A DNA stretch of 64,000 nt, from contig CBDBFA010000003.1 in the NCBI GenBank assembly GCA_965204545.1, positions 2,108,001 through 2,172,000 on the forward strand. The letters run 5' to 3'. Of the stretch, positions 38,325-46,884 are shown piece after piece (position 1 is the first letter of the stretch; each line of letters begins with the position of its first letter). The notes beneath the pieces are model-generated. The model had not been told where the DNA came from. It searched no databases and worked only from the letters and a program-made list of their open reading frames with translations. The translations under genes were made by a program, and so were the position numbers. This DNA is from JAABVD01 sp965204545. Its GTDB lineage: Bacteria > Verrucomicrobiota > Verrucomicrobiia > Opitutales > UBA2995.

Positions 38325-38819
38325 ATGAAGGCAACTTGCCCTTGGGTCCTGTTTCTGGGTATTTTTTCCTCCTGTGCCAACCCCTCGGAGGAGGCTGTTT
38401 TACCCTTTTCAGCTTGGTGCCCTATCCAGTTGGGGGGGGAAACCATCGAAGTTCAGGTGGCCCACCGATCCCGGGAGGTCAGCCGCGGGCTCATGTACCG
38501 CGACAGCCTGGAGCAGGACCGCGGCATGTTGTTCTACTACGACTCCCCTCGGGAGATGAGCTTTTGGATGCGCAACACCAGCATTGCGTTGGACATCGGG
38601 TTTTTCACCGCCGACGGGGTCCTGCGGGAAATTTACCCCATGTACCCCATGGATGAACGATCCGTAAAATCCCGTCGGGTTGACCTCATCATGGCCATTG
38701 AAATGAACCAGGGCTGGTACGAGGAAAATGGGATCGGAGTCGGAACCAAACTCGATTTGGGAGCGTTGAAAGGGTGGTTACTGCAACGGGGGGTGGAAGC
38801 TTCCAGGATACCTTTTTGA
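38325..38819 (+). CDS. DUF192 family secreted protein, probable lipoprotein
   Basis: 164 aa. The N-terminus VLFLGIFSSCANPS looks like a lipoprotein signal with Cys17. The DUF192 core follows: SREVSRGLMYRDSLEQDRGM, SFWMRNTSIALDIGFF and a C-terminal GIGVGTKLDL. The fold is a small beta barrel of unknown function, often exported. An upstream repeat abuts the start, so the promoter may be within it. Confidence 0.88.
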   Translation: MKATCPWVLFLGIFSSCANPSEEAVLPFSAWCPIQLGGETIEVQVAHRSREVSRGLMYRDSLEQDRGMLFYYDSPREMSFWMRNTSIALDIGFFTADGVLREIYPMYPMDERSVKSRRVDLIMAIEMNQGWYEENGIGVGTKLDLGALKGWLLQRGVEASRIPF

Positions 38820-39001
38820 GCCTTTTGTGATTCCCTCTTCTTGGCGCGCTTCTTGACCTGCGTAGCATTGCGAAGCACGGTTGTGAGAAATTTCCTCAGT
38901 GAATGCTTACCACTCTTCGTGCCCCTTCGTGTTCCTGGTGGATCCAATCCTAAAAAAATCTCTGTGATCTCAGTGTCCTCTGTGGTAAATACCCTCCCCT
39001 C
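38820..39001. repeat. Intergenic repeat phrases before the M24 peptidase gene
   Basis: CTTGACCTGCGTAGCATTGC (38850-38869), TTCGTGCCCCTTCGTGTTCC and CTGTGATCTCAGTGTCCTCT phrases. No gene is seen. Confidence 0.7.
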
Positions 39002-40147
39002 ATGGCCAATACCAAAAAGCGCTTCAAAACGGCCGATTGCCTCTACGCCGACTCCGAGCGGAATTCCGACCAATTGTATTTGAGCAATTTCTGGGCCCCC
39101 GATCCCTTTTTGTCCTTGAAGATTGGCCGCAGGAAAATCGGCGTATTGAGCGACCTGGAGTATGGCCGGGCCCAGTCCGAGTCATCCTTTAACGAAATTC
39201 TGTCCCTGACGGCGGTGCGGCGATCCGCCTCGGAGTGGCTGGGGAAAAAGCGGATTTGCGTGGCCGATCAAATTGCCTGGCTGGTCCATGTTTACGCTAT
39301 CGACCGATTGCGTCTGCCCGGGGATTTCCCGGCCCGACTGGTGGAGGATTTTCGGCAACGCGGGCTGGCCTATAAAATCGAAAGAGGTCCCTTTTTCCCT
39401 GCCCGCCAGATCAAATCGGACACCGAGGTGGAAAAGATAAGGGAAGGAAACCGTTGTTCGGCTGCCGGCCACCGGGAGGCCAGACGCCTGATCGGGTCCA
39501 GCACGATTAAGGAGGAAAAGTTGTATTTTGGAAACCGTCTACTCACCAGCGAACGGGTTCGGCAAGCCATTGAAGTGGCTTGTCTGAAGGCCGGGGGCAT
39601 CTCGGCCATGACCATTGTGGCCGGAGGAGATCAGGCTTGCGATCCTCACTGCCGGGGGTCCGGGCCGCTCAAGCCAAACGAGTTGATCGTGGTGGATATA
39701 TTTCCCCGTATGAGCGCCCATGGTTATTTTGGCGATATGACCCGAACCTACCTGAAAGGGCGCGCCTCGGATGCCCAACGAAGATTGGTCAAAATAGTCC
39801 GGTCGGCGCAAAAACTCGGCCTTTCCCAAATCCGGGCCAGGATCAACGGCAGAACCATCCACCGGAGCATAACGAAATTTTTCACGGCCGAAGGATACGA
39901 AACCAGTACGGTAAACGGGGTTCCCCAGGGATTCATGCATGGCACGGGTCACTCGCTCGGGCTGGATATTCACGAGTTGCCCCGCATATCCACCGTCAAC
40001 TCCCGGCTCAGGGCAGGTCATGTCGTCACGGTGGAGCCCGGCCTATATTACCACGGCCTGGGGGGTTGCCGAATCGAAGACGTGGTTCTGGTCACCAAAT
40101 CGGGGTATCAAATGCTCTCCGAAGCCCCTTACGAATGGGAGTTTTAA
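39002..40147 (+). CDS. M24 family aminopeptidase (Xaa-Pro peptidase type)
   Basis: 381 aa. The N-terminal creatinase-like domain (~1-150) is followed by the pita-bread domain with five metal ligands: Asp in IVVDIFPR, Asp in YFGDMTRTY, His in MHGTGHSLGLDIHE, Glu in VTVEPGLYY and Glu in CRIEDVVLV. It cleaves dipeptides or peptides with proline in second position in the cytoplasm. The TAA stop (40145-40147) is formed by the first bases of inverted-repeat element copy 3, so the last residues WEF may have been changed by insertion. Confidence 0.92.
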   Translation: MANTKKRFKTADCLYADSERNSDQLYLSNFWAPDPFLSLKIGRRKIGVLSDLEYGRAQSESSFNEILSLTAVRRSASEWLGKKRICVADQIAWLVHVYAIDRLRLPGDFPARLVEDFRQRGLAYKIERGPFFPARQIKSDTEVEKIREGNRCSAAGHREARRLIGSSTIKEEKLYFGNRLLTSERVRQAIEVACLKAGGISAMTIVAGGDQACDPHCRGSGPLKPNELIVVDIFPRMSAHGYFGDMTRTYLKGRASDAQRRLVKIVRSAQKLGLSQIRARINGRTIHRSITKFFTAEGYETSTVNGVPQGFMHGTGHSLGLDIHELPRISTVNSRLRAGHVVTVEPGLYYHGLGGCRIEDVVLVTKSGYQMLSEAPYEWEF

Positions 40148-40269
40148 GGGGTCAAACGCAAAACATTAACATCTTGCTCGATTTAGCGCCGCGGTCGTTC
40201 GATTGGGGCGGTCCATGAAAAATGGCAAAAAAAGGATACCGATGTTAATGTTTTGCGTTTGACCCCTTA
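40145..40269. repeat. Inverted-repeat element, copy 3, left of the DUF4254 gene
   Basis: Perfect 29-bp arms 40145-40173 and 40241-40269 with a 67-bp loop. The loop is nearly the reverse complement of the copy 4 loop, so copies 3 and 4 are the same element in opposite orientation. It lies between convergent genes and supplies the stop codon of the M24 peptidase gene. Confidence 0.9.
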
Positions 40270-40277
40270 TTTCAGTC

Positions 40278-40874
40278 CTAAGGGGCGTAGAGTTCGGGAT
40301 TCAATTCCGGGTCGTTGTACATTTTGAACTGATAGTAGACGCGGAAGCTGCGGCTACCCTCTTGCACCTCTTGTATCAAGGCGTCCAGACAACTGGACAA
40401 GTCCCGGCGTTGCCGGGTAAGAACGGCCAGTTTGCGGGAGCAGGCTTCCCGGTGATCTTCCGAGGCATCCCCTCGCTCTGCCTGCAATCGCATGTGATAG
40501 ATTTTCAAAGCGAGGATGGATAGGCGATCGATCATCATGCCAGGGGTTTCCGAGTTGAAGGCGCAATCCGCTTGGGGCGGGTTGAGCGCTTGGACCAACC
40601 AGGTATCCATTTTCTCGATAAAATCATTTCGTTGTTGGTTGAAGGAGTCGATGGCTCGCTTGGCCCGGTAAACATACTCGAATCCCTTGTCTTCCCGCCT
40701 GGCTTTGTCTTCGGCATGCCAAAGTCGGATATTGCGCAGGTGGTTTTCCTCTATCCAACCAGTCAAGCCGCGGGTTTTAGTTCGGGAATCCCCATCTTTT
40801 TTCCACTTGACGATGCTCTCATCGTGGAGTCCGGTTATTTCTTGGGCTGAAGGTATATGAGGTTTGTCCTGCAT
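40278..40874 (-). CDS. DUF4254 family protein
   Basis: 198 aa, no signal or membrane segment. The family signature is NSETPGMMIDRLSILALKIY (~107-126), followed by a charged helical region. Function is unknown; in Bacteroidetes relatives sit next to glycosyltransferase genes. It is bracketed by inverted-repeat element copies 3 and 4 with 8 bp and 18 bp spacing, which makes it look like a one-gene cassette. Its base composition does not look foreign by eye. Confidence 0.85.
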   Translation of the reverse strand: MQDKPHIPSAQEITGLHDESIVKWKKDGDSRTKTRGLTGWIEENHLRNIRLWHAEDKARREDKGFEYVYRAKRAIDSFNQQRNDFIEKMDTWLVQALNPPQADCAFNSETPGMMIDRLSILALKIYHMRLQAERGDASEDHREACSRKLAVLTRQRRDLSSCLDALIQEVQEGSRSFRVYYQFKMYNDPELNPELYAP

Positions 40875-40892
40875 GATTGTTTAGAAAGAGGT

Positions 40893-41015
40893 AAGGGGTC
40901 AAACGCAAAATATTAACATCGGGTTCCTTTTTTGCCATTTCTCATGGACTGCCCCAATCGAATGACCGCGGCGCTAAATCGAGCATAGATGTTAATATTT
41001 TGCGTTTGACCCCTT
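40893..41015. repeat. Inverted-repeat element, copy 4, right of the DUF4254 gene
   Basis: Perfect 28-bp arms 40893-40920 and 40988-41015 with a 67-bp loop. It lies between the DUF4254 start and the argS stop (41018-41020), so the argS transcript ends next to its hairpin. The whole unit is an inverted near-copy of copy 3. Confidence 0.9.
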
Positions 41016-41017
41016 TT

Positions 41018-42781
41018 CTACATTTTTTCCAATGCGCGGATGCCGAGAAGGTGTAGACCGGTTTGAAGAACGAGTGAGGTGCGTTGGCAAAGCATGAGCC
41101 GCCGTTGCCGTGGGCCCGGTTCATCGACATTCACTTTGTCGGCGTTGTAAAAGGTGCTGAAGGCACCAGCCAGTTCGTAAAGATAAGTGCACAGGTGATG
41201 GGGTTTGAGGTCGGACAGGGCTTGGTCCAGGGCATAGGCAAAAGCGGTGAGTTTTCGGGCCAGTCCTGTTTCGGCTTCGGTTTCCAGAGGAGAGGCGAGG
41301 GGTAGGGGGGTATTTTCCGCCACTCCCATTTTACGGAAAATACTCTTTATCCGGGCCACGGCGTAGAGCAGATAAGGGGCGGTGTTGCCTTCCAGGCTGA
41401 GCAGTTTGTTCCAGGAAAATACGTAATCGCCCGTTCGGTTTTGCATGAGGTCGGCGTAGCGCACCGCGCCCACCCCTACGGTTTCTGCAATGTCTATTTT
41501 TTCCTCTGCCGTGAGATGGGGGTTTTTCTTTTCCACGATGCTCAAGGCCCGTTCGACCGCTTCGTCGAGGAGGTCGTTCAGCAAAACCGGGGCCCCGCTG
41601 CGTGACTTCATCGGTTTGCGGTCATTCCCCAAAATGGTGCCGAACCATACGTGGTGAAGTTGGGGCAACTTATAGGCCTTTTTGGCGAACCAGGCTTCTA
41701 CGGTGAGGAACAGTTGCTCGAAATGGTCCCTTTGCCGTGAATCGGTTACGTAAATGATTTCGTCGGCCTCAAAGGCCTCCAAGCGGTAGAGCGCCGTGGC
41801 CAGATCGGTACTGGCGTAATTACTGGCCCCGTCGGATTTGCGGTAGATGAAGGGTTGTTCCCTGAAGCGGACATGATGGGGAAAAAAGACCACCCAGGCT
41901 CCCTCGCTTTTCCGGCCCACACCGGTTTCTTCCAGTTCCCGGTACACCCGGTCGACCTTGTCGCGGTAAAAGCTTTCCCCCAACTCGTGGTCGAACGTCA
42001 CTCCCAGACGCCGGTAAATCTGGTGGAAACCGGAGCGGCTGATACGGTTGATCGCTTCCCAGCAACTCCGGTTTTCCGCATCATCGAATTGCAATTTTAC
42101 CAGTTCCTGACGGGCCTGTTCCAGGGCCTCTTCGCTTTCCTCAGCCAATTGGTTCCCTTTTTTGTAAAGGGATTCCAGGTCCGCCAATGGATTTTCGCGC
42201 TCCGCCCCGAGGTCGTAACCGGTGGACTTGATGGCGAGGATCAACTTGCCGAAGCCGGTGCCCCAGTCGCCGATATGGTTATCCCCTATGACCCGGGCGC
42301 CGCAAAAGGAAAGCATGCGCTTGATGGTTTCGCCGATCACGGTGGAACGAATATGGCCCACATGCATTTGTTTGGCTGCGTTGGGGGAACTGTAATCTAC
42401 TATGATTTTCCGTCCCTTGTAATGCCGGGCCGCCGCTTCGCGCAATTGTTCCCGGTTTTGAAAGGCCTCGAGCCAACGAAAGAGAAAAGAGGGTTGGAGC
42501 TTGAAGTTGATAAATCCCGGCCCTGCTACCGAGACCTCCGCTACTTCGGGGTCCAGTCGACCCGAATCGATCAGTGCCGTCACCAAGGTTTCGGCCAAGG
42601 GTCTCGGGTTGAGGTTCCTGCCTCGGGCGAAAGGCAGCACCCCGTTGGCCTGGTAATCGGCAAATCGGGGGTCGGCCTGACGGATTTCGGCGGAAAAGGT
42701 TTCGTCGAAAGTTTTCAGCTCCGTTGCGGTAATTTGAAGGATCCGCTCCAGGCCCTTGGCAATGTCGAACCAGACCGTCAC
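41018..42781 (-). CDS. argS: Arginyl-tRNA synthetase
   Basis: 588 aa from a GTG at 42781. An open extension to 43117 exists but translates spacer repeats, and 588 aa matches the family. The class I HIGH motif is HVGH at 140-143 (QMHVGHIRS), and GNDRKPMKSRSG is the KMSK-like region. The C-terminal DALR anticodon-binding domain ends in LLGIRALEKM. It charges tRNA-Arg. Element copy 4 lies directly downstream. Confidence 0.95.
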   Translation of the reverse strand: MTVWFDIAKGLERILQITATELKTFDETFSAEIRQADPRFADYQANGVLPFARGRNLNPRPLAETLVTALIDSGRLDPEVAEVSVAGPGFINFKLQPSFLFRWLEAFQNREQLREAAARHYKGRKIIVDYSSPNAAKQMHVGHIRSTVIGETIKRMLSFCGARVIGDNHIGDWGTGFGKLILAIKSTGYDLGAERENPLADLESLYKKGNQLAEESEEALEQARQELVKLQFDDAENRSCWEAINRISRSGFHQIYRRLGVTFDHELGESFYRDKVDRVYRELEETGVGRKSEGAWVVFFPHHVRFREQPFIYRKSDGASNYASTDLATALYRLEAFEADEIIYVTDSRQRDHFEQLFLTVEAWFAKKAYKLPQLHHVWFGTILGNDRKPMKSRSGAPVLLNDLLDEAVERALSIVEKKNPHLTAEEKIDIAETVGVGAVRYADLMQNRTGDYVFSWNKLLSLEGNTAPYLLYAVARIKSIFRKMGVAENTPLPLASPLETEAETGLARKLTAFAYALDQALSDLKPHHLCTYLYELAGAFSTFYNADKVNVDEPGPRQRRLMLCQRTSLVLQTGLHLLGIRALEKM

Positions 42782-43411
42782 TCGGCGCCAAGAGGAAAGG
42801 GGAAAGGGGAAAGAGTAAAGAGGAAAGTGGGAAGAAGGAAAGGCACAAAGGGGAGGTTCGCTCTCGCAACCGTGCTTCGCAATGATACGCAGGTCAAGAA
42901 GCTCGCAAAGAATCCCAAAGGTAGGGCTACTGCGTCCTCGCAGTGCCGAACTATGGAAACTTACAGCGGCAGAGCAAGGATGCTCTTGCCCTACCGTTAT
43001 TGATGATTGAGGTAGGCTACTGCGTCCTCGCAGTTGAATCGCAATTATTGAAATGCAGATTCGCGGGTGAAGCTGGGTCGACACTCCGCAAAGACGGCCT
43101 GCATCTGTACGAAGCACGGGCAGGAATTCCAGCGATTCCTGCTCCAGTGCCGGGATTCGGACGCGCAGTAGAAAATTGGGAGATGTCGCATTCGCTCGGA
43201 AAGTGAGACATGCTACCTATGGTCGCTTGATCCGGCTTGGCCGGGAGGCGGCTTGGAAAACCCGCCCTCCATGTTAGTTTCTGCCCACTGAACACTGGCG
43301 CCTGCGGCGCCTAAATTCCCTGCCAAAGAGTTTATGCTCGACAGCAAACACCCGGTGAATTACTAATAGAAAGTTTACACTTAAGAGGGAAACCCGACCC
43401 GTGCCGTTGTT
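42782..43411. repeat. Intergenic repeat mosaic H (630 bp)
   Basis: No gene. Left part: GGAAAGGGGAAAGAG-type purine runs, an inverted CTTGACCTGC phrase (42882-42901), and two GTAGGCTACTGCGTCCTCGC-like copies (42921 and 43011). Middle: 43050-43212 resembles the 22.9 kb element and, at 43153-43212, is a near-identical inverted copy of 24581-24640. Right: GGCGGCTTGGAAAACCCGCC palindrome and GGCGCCTGCGGCGCC-like unit. The gene start at 43412 follows an unremarkable 90 bp. Confidence 0.75.
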
Positions 43412-44770
43412 ATGTATATGCGATCTATGAGAAAGAAAATCCTGGCGCCGAAGAAGTTCATAAAGCCTTCTTTCGCTTATCTGGTGGAAAAGAAACGGGA
43501 TGGAGGAGAATTTTCCCAGGAGGAAATTCGTTATATCGTCGATTCCTTGTACGATGGGAAATTGCCTGATTATCAAATGGCTGCGCTTGCCATGGCCATT
43601 TATTTCCAGGGGATGTCGGCTCAGGAAACGGCCACCCTGGCCGAAGAGATGATGCTTTCCGGGGAGGTCATCGACCTGTCCAGGATTACGCGGCCGAAAA
43701 TCGACAAATATTCCACGGGGGGTGTGGGTGATAAAACCTCGCTGGTCCTGACTCCATTGGCCGTGGTGTGCGGCGTCGTCATGCCCATGATGGTCAGCCA
43801 GGACGAAGAGTTTCTCATCAGCAGCCTGGATAAATTGGATGCCATTCCGGGATTCAACAGCGTAGTGAATTTGGAACAGTTTTCCGACCAACTCCACAAA
43901 ACCGGTTGTGCCATTGTGGATCAGAGTCCCGAAATTGCCCCGGTGGACGGCAGGCTCTATCACCTGCGCCAGAATACCGCCACCATACCGAGCCTGCCCC
44001 TCATAACCGGCAGCGTACTGAGTAAGAAATTGGCCGAAGGGGCCGAGGGACTCGTCGTGGACGTCAAATGGGGCAACGGATCCTTTATCAGGGACGTGGA
44101 ACAGGCTCGCCAGTTGGCCCGTTCCATTACCCGGGTCGGTCGTTCACTGAATCGGCGCTGCGTAGCTCTGGTAACGGACATGAACCAACCTCTGGGGGAT
44201 ACGGTGGGAACATCACTCGAGATCAAGGAAGCCATCGAGCTTTTACAGGGTAAGGGACCGGAGGACCTGCAGGAACTGGTTTTGAAGCTGGGGATGGAAA
44301 TCGTCCGACTGGCCGGAGTTGCCGGGTCCACTCTGTCGGCCAAGCAAACGGTGCAACGGCATCTGGCGGATGGTTCGGCTTTGGAGAAACTCAAGGATTT
44401 GGTGGCGGCCCAAGGAGGTGACCCCAGTTACATCGAAGATACGGACAAGTTTCCCGTGGCCAAGCACATACGCAAACTTCCCGCCCCCAAGCGCGGGTAT
44501 GTCCATACCATCAACGCCGGCATGATCGCCCGTGGGGTTCAATTGCTGGGGGCCAATCGGAACAATGGCAAAAAACACGTCGATCCCGCAGTCGGGGTTT
44601 CCGAAATAAAAAAAGTCGGCACCCAGGTCAAGCAGGGTGAGCCCTTGATGATGATCCACTACAACGACGAGGCCAAACTGGAAAGCGCCCTGGACTATTT
44701 CAAACAAGCTTATCGCCTGGCTCCCAAGCGCCCCAATCCGCCTCAACTCATCGTGGAACGGGTGGCTTGA
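43412..44770 (+). CDS. Pyrimidine-nucleoside (thymidine) phosphorylase with an altered phosphate-loop
   Basis: 452 aa. The fold is clear: VEKKRDGGEFSQEEI, the phosphate motif KYSTGGVGDKTS, RLYHLRQNTATI (substrate Arg), LPLITGSVLSKKLAEG (substrate Ser and Lys) and VVDVKWGNGSF. The family signature usually reading SGRGLGHTGGTLDKL is replaced by SQDEEFLISSLDKL. Reading the same DNA in another frame gives GRRVSH, close to the expected GRxLxH, which hints at two compensating indels. It would cleave thymidine, uridine or relatives with phosphate; activity is uncertain. Starts at codons 3 and 6 are alternatives. Confidence 0.87.
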   Translation: MYMRSMRKKILAPKKFIKPSFAYLVEKKRDGGEFSQEEIRYIVDSLYDGKLPDYQMAALAMAIYFQGMSAQETATLAEEMMLSGEVIDLSRITRPKIDKYSTGGVGDKTSLVLTPLAVVCGVVMPMMVSQDEEFLISSLDKLDAIPGFNSVVNLEQFSDQLHKTGCAIVDQSPEIAPVDGRLYHLRQNTATIPSLPLITGSVLSKKLAEGAEGLVVDVKWGNGSFIRDVEQARQLARSITRVGRSLNRRCVALVTDMNQPLGDTVGTSLEIKEAIELLQGKGPEDLQELVLKLGMEIVRLAGVAGSTLSAKQTVQRHLADGSALEKLKDLVAAQGGDPSYIEDTDKFPVAKHIRKLPAPKRGYVHTINAGMIARGVQLLGANRNNGKKHVDPAVGVSEIKKVGTQVKQGEPLMMIHYNDEAKLESALDYFKQAYRLAPKRPNPPQLIVERVA

Positions 44771-44869
44771 AACCCTCTACGGCGGCAAGAGGAAAGAGTT
44801 CAGAGGAAAGTGGGGGTAAGAGTGCCTCCTCTGTGTTCCCTGTGTCCTTTGTGGTTTCTCAGAGTGGGG
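44771..44869. repeat. Short repeat phrases between convergent genes
   Basis: GGCAAGAGGAAAGAGTTCAG and CTCTGTGTTCCCTGTGTCCT phrases fill the 99-bp gap between the phosphorylase stop and the efp stop. Confidence 0.6.
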
Positions 44870-45427
44870 CTAAACCCGTCCGGCGTAGGACTTCTCGGCG
44901 GTATTGATTTTGACGCGGTCGCCCGTTTTAATGAACAGCGGCACCTGTATGACCAGCCCGGATTCGGTCTTGGCCGCTTTCGTGGCCGCGCTGGCTGTAT
45001 CCCCGCGCAAGCCTTCGGGCGCCTCGATGATTTCCATTTCCACCACATTGGGCAAATTCAGGTCGATGGCCTCGCCGTCCACGTAGAGGATGTCGTACAT
45101 GTTTCCCTCGACCAGGAATTCCTTGATGGGCGCCACCACTTCGGTGGGAATTTCAATGGTGTGGTAGGTTTCCAGGTCCATGAAGTAGTAGCCGTTTCGG
45201 TCCTGGTAGCTGAACTCCAGTTTGTTCACCTCGGTATGCATGAACTCCACGTTTTCGTTGGAACGAAATTTGATGGTAGAACTGCTCCCGGTTCTCAAAT
45301 TGCGCAAGGTGGCTTGAACCCAACCGGAGCCGCGTCCCCGCGTGCGGTGGATCATGTCCAATACCAAGTGGGGATTTCCCTGGTAATCCAATACCCGGCC
45401 TTTGCGAATTTCTGTGGAGGATGCCAT
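44870..45427 (-). CDS. efp: Translation elongation factor P
   Basis: 185 aa, three-domain EF-P of usual length. The modification loop reads HRTRGRGSGWVQA, so Arg32 occupies the place of the usual Lys34/Arg32, and the conserved Pro before it is Arg. Arg-type EF-P is rhamnosylated by EarP in some proteobacteria; no EarP or EpmA/B gene is in the window. It rescues ribosomes stalled on polyproline. Divergent from lpxC with 111 bp between. Confidence 0.93.
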   Translation of the reverse strand: MASSTEIRKGRVLDYQGNPHLVLDMIHRTRGRGSGWVQATLRNLRTGSSSTIKFRSNENVEFMHTEVNKLEFSYQDRNGYYFMDLETYHTIEIPTEVVAPIKEFLVEGNMYDILYVDGEAIDLNLPNVVEMEIIEAPEGLRGDTASAATKAAKTESGLVIQVPLFIKTGDRVKINTAEKSYAGRV

Positions 45428-45538
45428 GAAACGCGAATTTTAACTGTTTTGGTAGATTCGCAAACCGCGAATGTCAATCGCCCAAAGCGGTCAAAATTGG
45501 GCTTCCCATTTCAGTCAATCTCTTAAGGATACCCCCTT

Positions 45539-46882
45539 ATGAAACAGAGGTCTATTCTGCGAGAAGTGACCGCAAAGGGGAAAGCCGTTCACACCGGCGA
45601 AGAAGTTACCCTCACCATCAAGCCCGCTCCAGCCAACCACGGGGTTGTATTTCGCAGGGTGGACCTCTACGGAAAACCCGAGGTGAAAGCCTCCATCGAA
45701 AACGTCTCCGGCCTGGTGCGCAGCACCACTATTTCAGACGGCTATACCAAGGTGGAGATGATCGAGCATCTAATGAGCGTCCTCAATGGCCTGGGTATCG
45801 ATAACCTCCTGGTCGAAGTGGATGGAAACGAACTGCCGGTGTTCGACGGTTCGGCCCAGTCCTACCTCAATATGGTTTTGCAGGCCGAGGCAATCGCCCT
45901 GGATGAAGACCGGGAATTCTTTGTCTTGGAGGAACCCCTCTCCGTCAGCGAAGGAAACCGCTCCCTGGTGGCATTGCCCTACGACGGCTTTAAAATTACC
46001 TGTACCTCCTCGGACCAAAAAGCGGTCCATACTCAACACCTTTCCATCGATATCGATCCGGATGTTTATTCCACTCAGATCGCCGGAGCCAGGACCTTTA
46101 CCATTTATGAGGAGATCGAACCTCTCCTCCGCATGGGCAAGATCAAGGGTGGCAGTCTCGATTGTGCCGTGGTCATCAAGGGCGATAAAATCCTGTCCAA
46201 GGAACCGCTCCGCTTCCCCGATGAAATGGTGCGACACAAGATTTTGGATATTATCGGGGACATCTTCCTACTGGGGAAACCCCTCAAGGCTCACATTGTG
46301 GCCCTGCTCCCCGGCCATGCCCTCAACGCAAGTCTGACCCGCACCATCCACCGGAAAATGATGGAAGCGTCACCCGCTCAGAGGCGGAAAAAGGCGGCTT
46401 CTCCGGCTGAACGGCAAATCGTATCCGGTGATCAGACCGAACTGGATGTCCGCCAGCTTCTCAACCTGTTGCCGCACCGCTATCCCTTCCTCATGGTGGA
46501 CCGGGTGGTCGATATCAGTGAAGAAAATACCGAACTCAGGGCTATAAAGAATATCACTATTAACGAACCGTATTTCAGCGGGCACTATCCGGGCCGGCCC
46601 ATCATGCCGGGAGTTCTCCAAATCGAAGCCATGGCCCAGGCAGCCGGCATCCTCATGTTGATTCGGTGCGGGAGCGAGGGGAAGGTTCCCCTTTTCATCA
46701 ATTGCGATAAGGTCAAATTGCGCAAAGTGGTGACCCCGGGGGATCAATTGTTGATCGAGGCCCTGATCACGAAAATCAGGGCCAATAAAATCGGGATGGC
46801 GCGAGCGACCTGCAAAGTGGATGGCCGGGTGGTTTCCTCGGCCGAATTGATGTTTGCCCTCGTGGCCGAAGACGATCGCTAA
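45539..46882 (+). CDS. lpxC/fabZ: Fused UDP-3-O-acyl-GlcNAc deacetylase and 3-hydroxyacyl-ACP dehydratase (LpxC-FabZ)
   Basis: 447 aa. Residues 1-~290 are LpxC with zinc ligands His77 (EMIEHLMS) and the HKILDIIGD and LPGHALN motifs. After a linker (~290-310), residues ~310-447 are FabZ with LLPHRYPFLMVDRV and the active-site segment FSGHYPGRPIMPGVLQIEAM. The fusion is known from Bacteroidetes and some PVC bacteria. It commits lipid A synthesis and dehydrates acyl-ACP in the cytoplasm. An AAGGA sequence precedes the ATG, one of the few clear Shine-Dalgarno sites here. Confidence 0.95.
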   Translation: MKQRSILREVTAKGKAVHTGEEVTLTIKPAPANHGVVFRRVDLYGKPEVKASIENVSGLVRSTTISDGYTKVEMIEHLMSVLNGLGIDNLLVEVDGNELPVFDGSAQSYLNMVLQAEAIALDEDREFFVLEEPLSVSEGNRSLVALPYDGFKITCTSSDQKAVHTQHLSIDIDPDVYSTQIAGARTFTIYEEIEPLLRMGKIKGGSLDCAVVIKGDKILSKEPLRFPDEMVRHKILDIIGDIFLLGKPLKAHIVALLPGHALNASLTRTIHRKMMEASPAQRRKKAASPAERQIVSGDQTELDVRQLLNLLPHRYPFLMVDRVVDISEENTELRAIKNITINEPYFSGHYPGRPIMPGVLQIEAMAQAAGILMLIRCGSEGKVPLFINCDKVKLRKVVTPGDQLLIEALITKIRANKIGMARATCKVDGRVVSSAELMFALVAEDDR

Positions 46883-46884
46883 TT

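Noticed and set aside
42782..43117. N-terminal extension of argS
   Set aside because: It translates repeat phrases; the family N-terminus begins at the GTG at 42781.
42840..43300. Small open frames in the spacer between argS and the phosphorylase
   Set aside because: They consist of repeat phrases found elsewhere as non-coding sequence in other frames.
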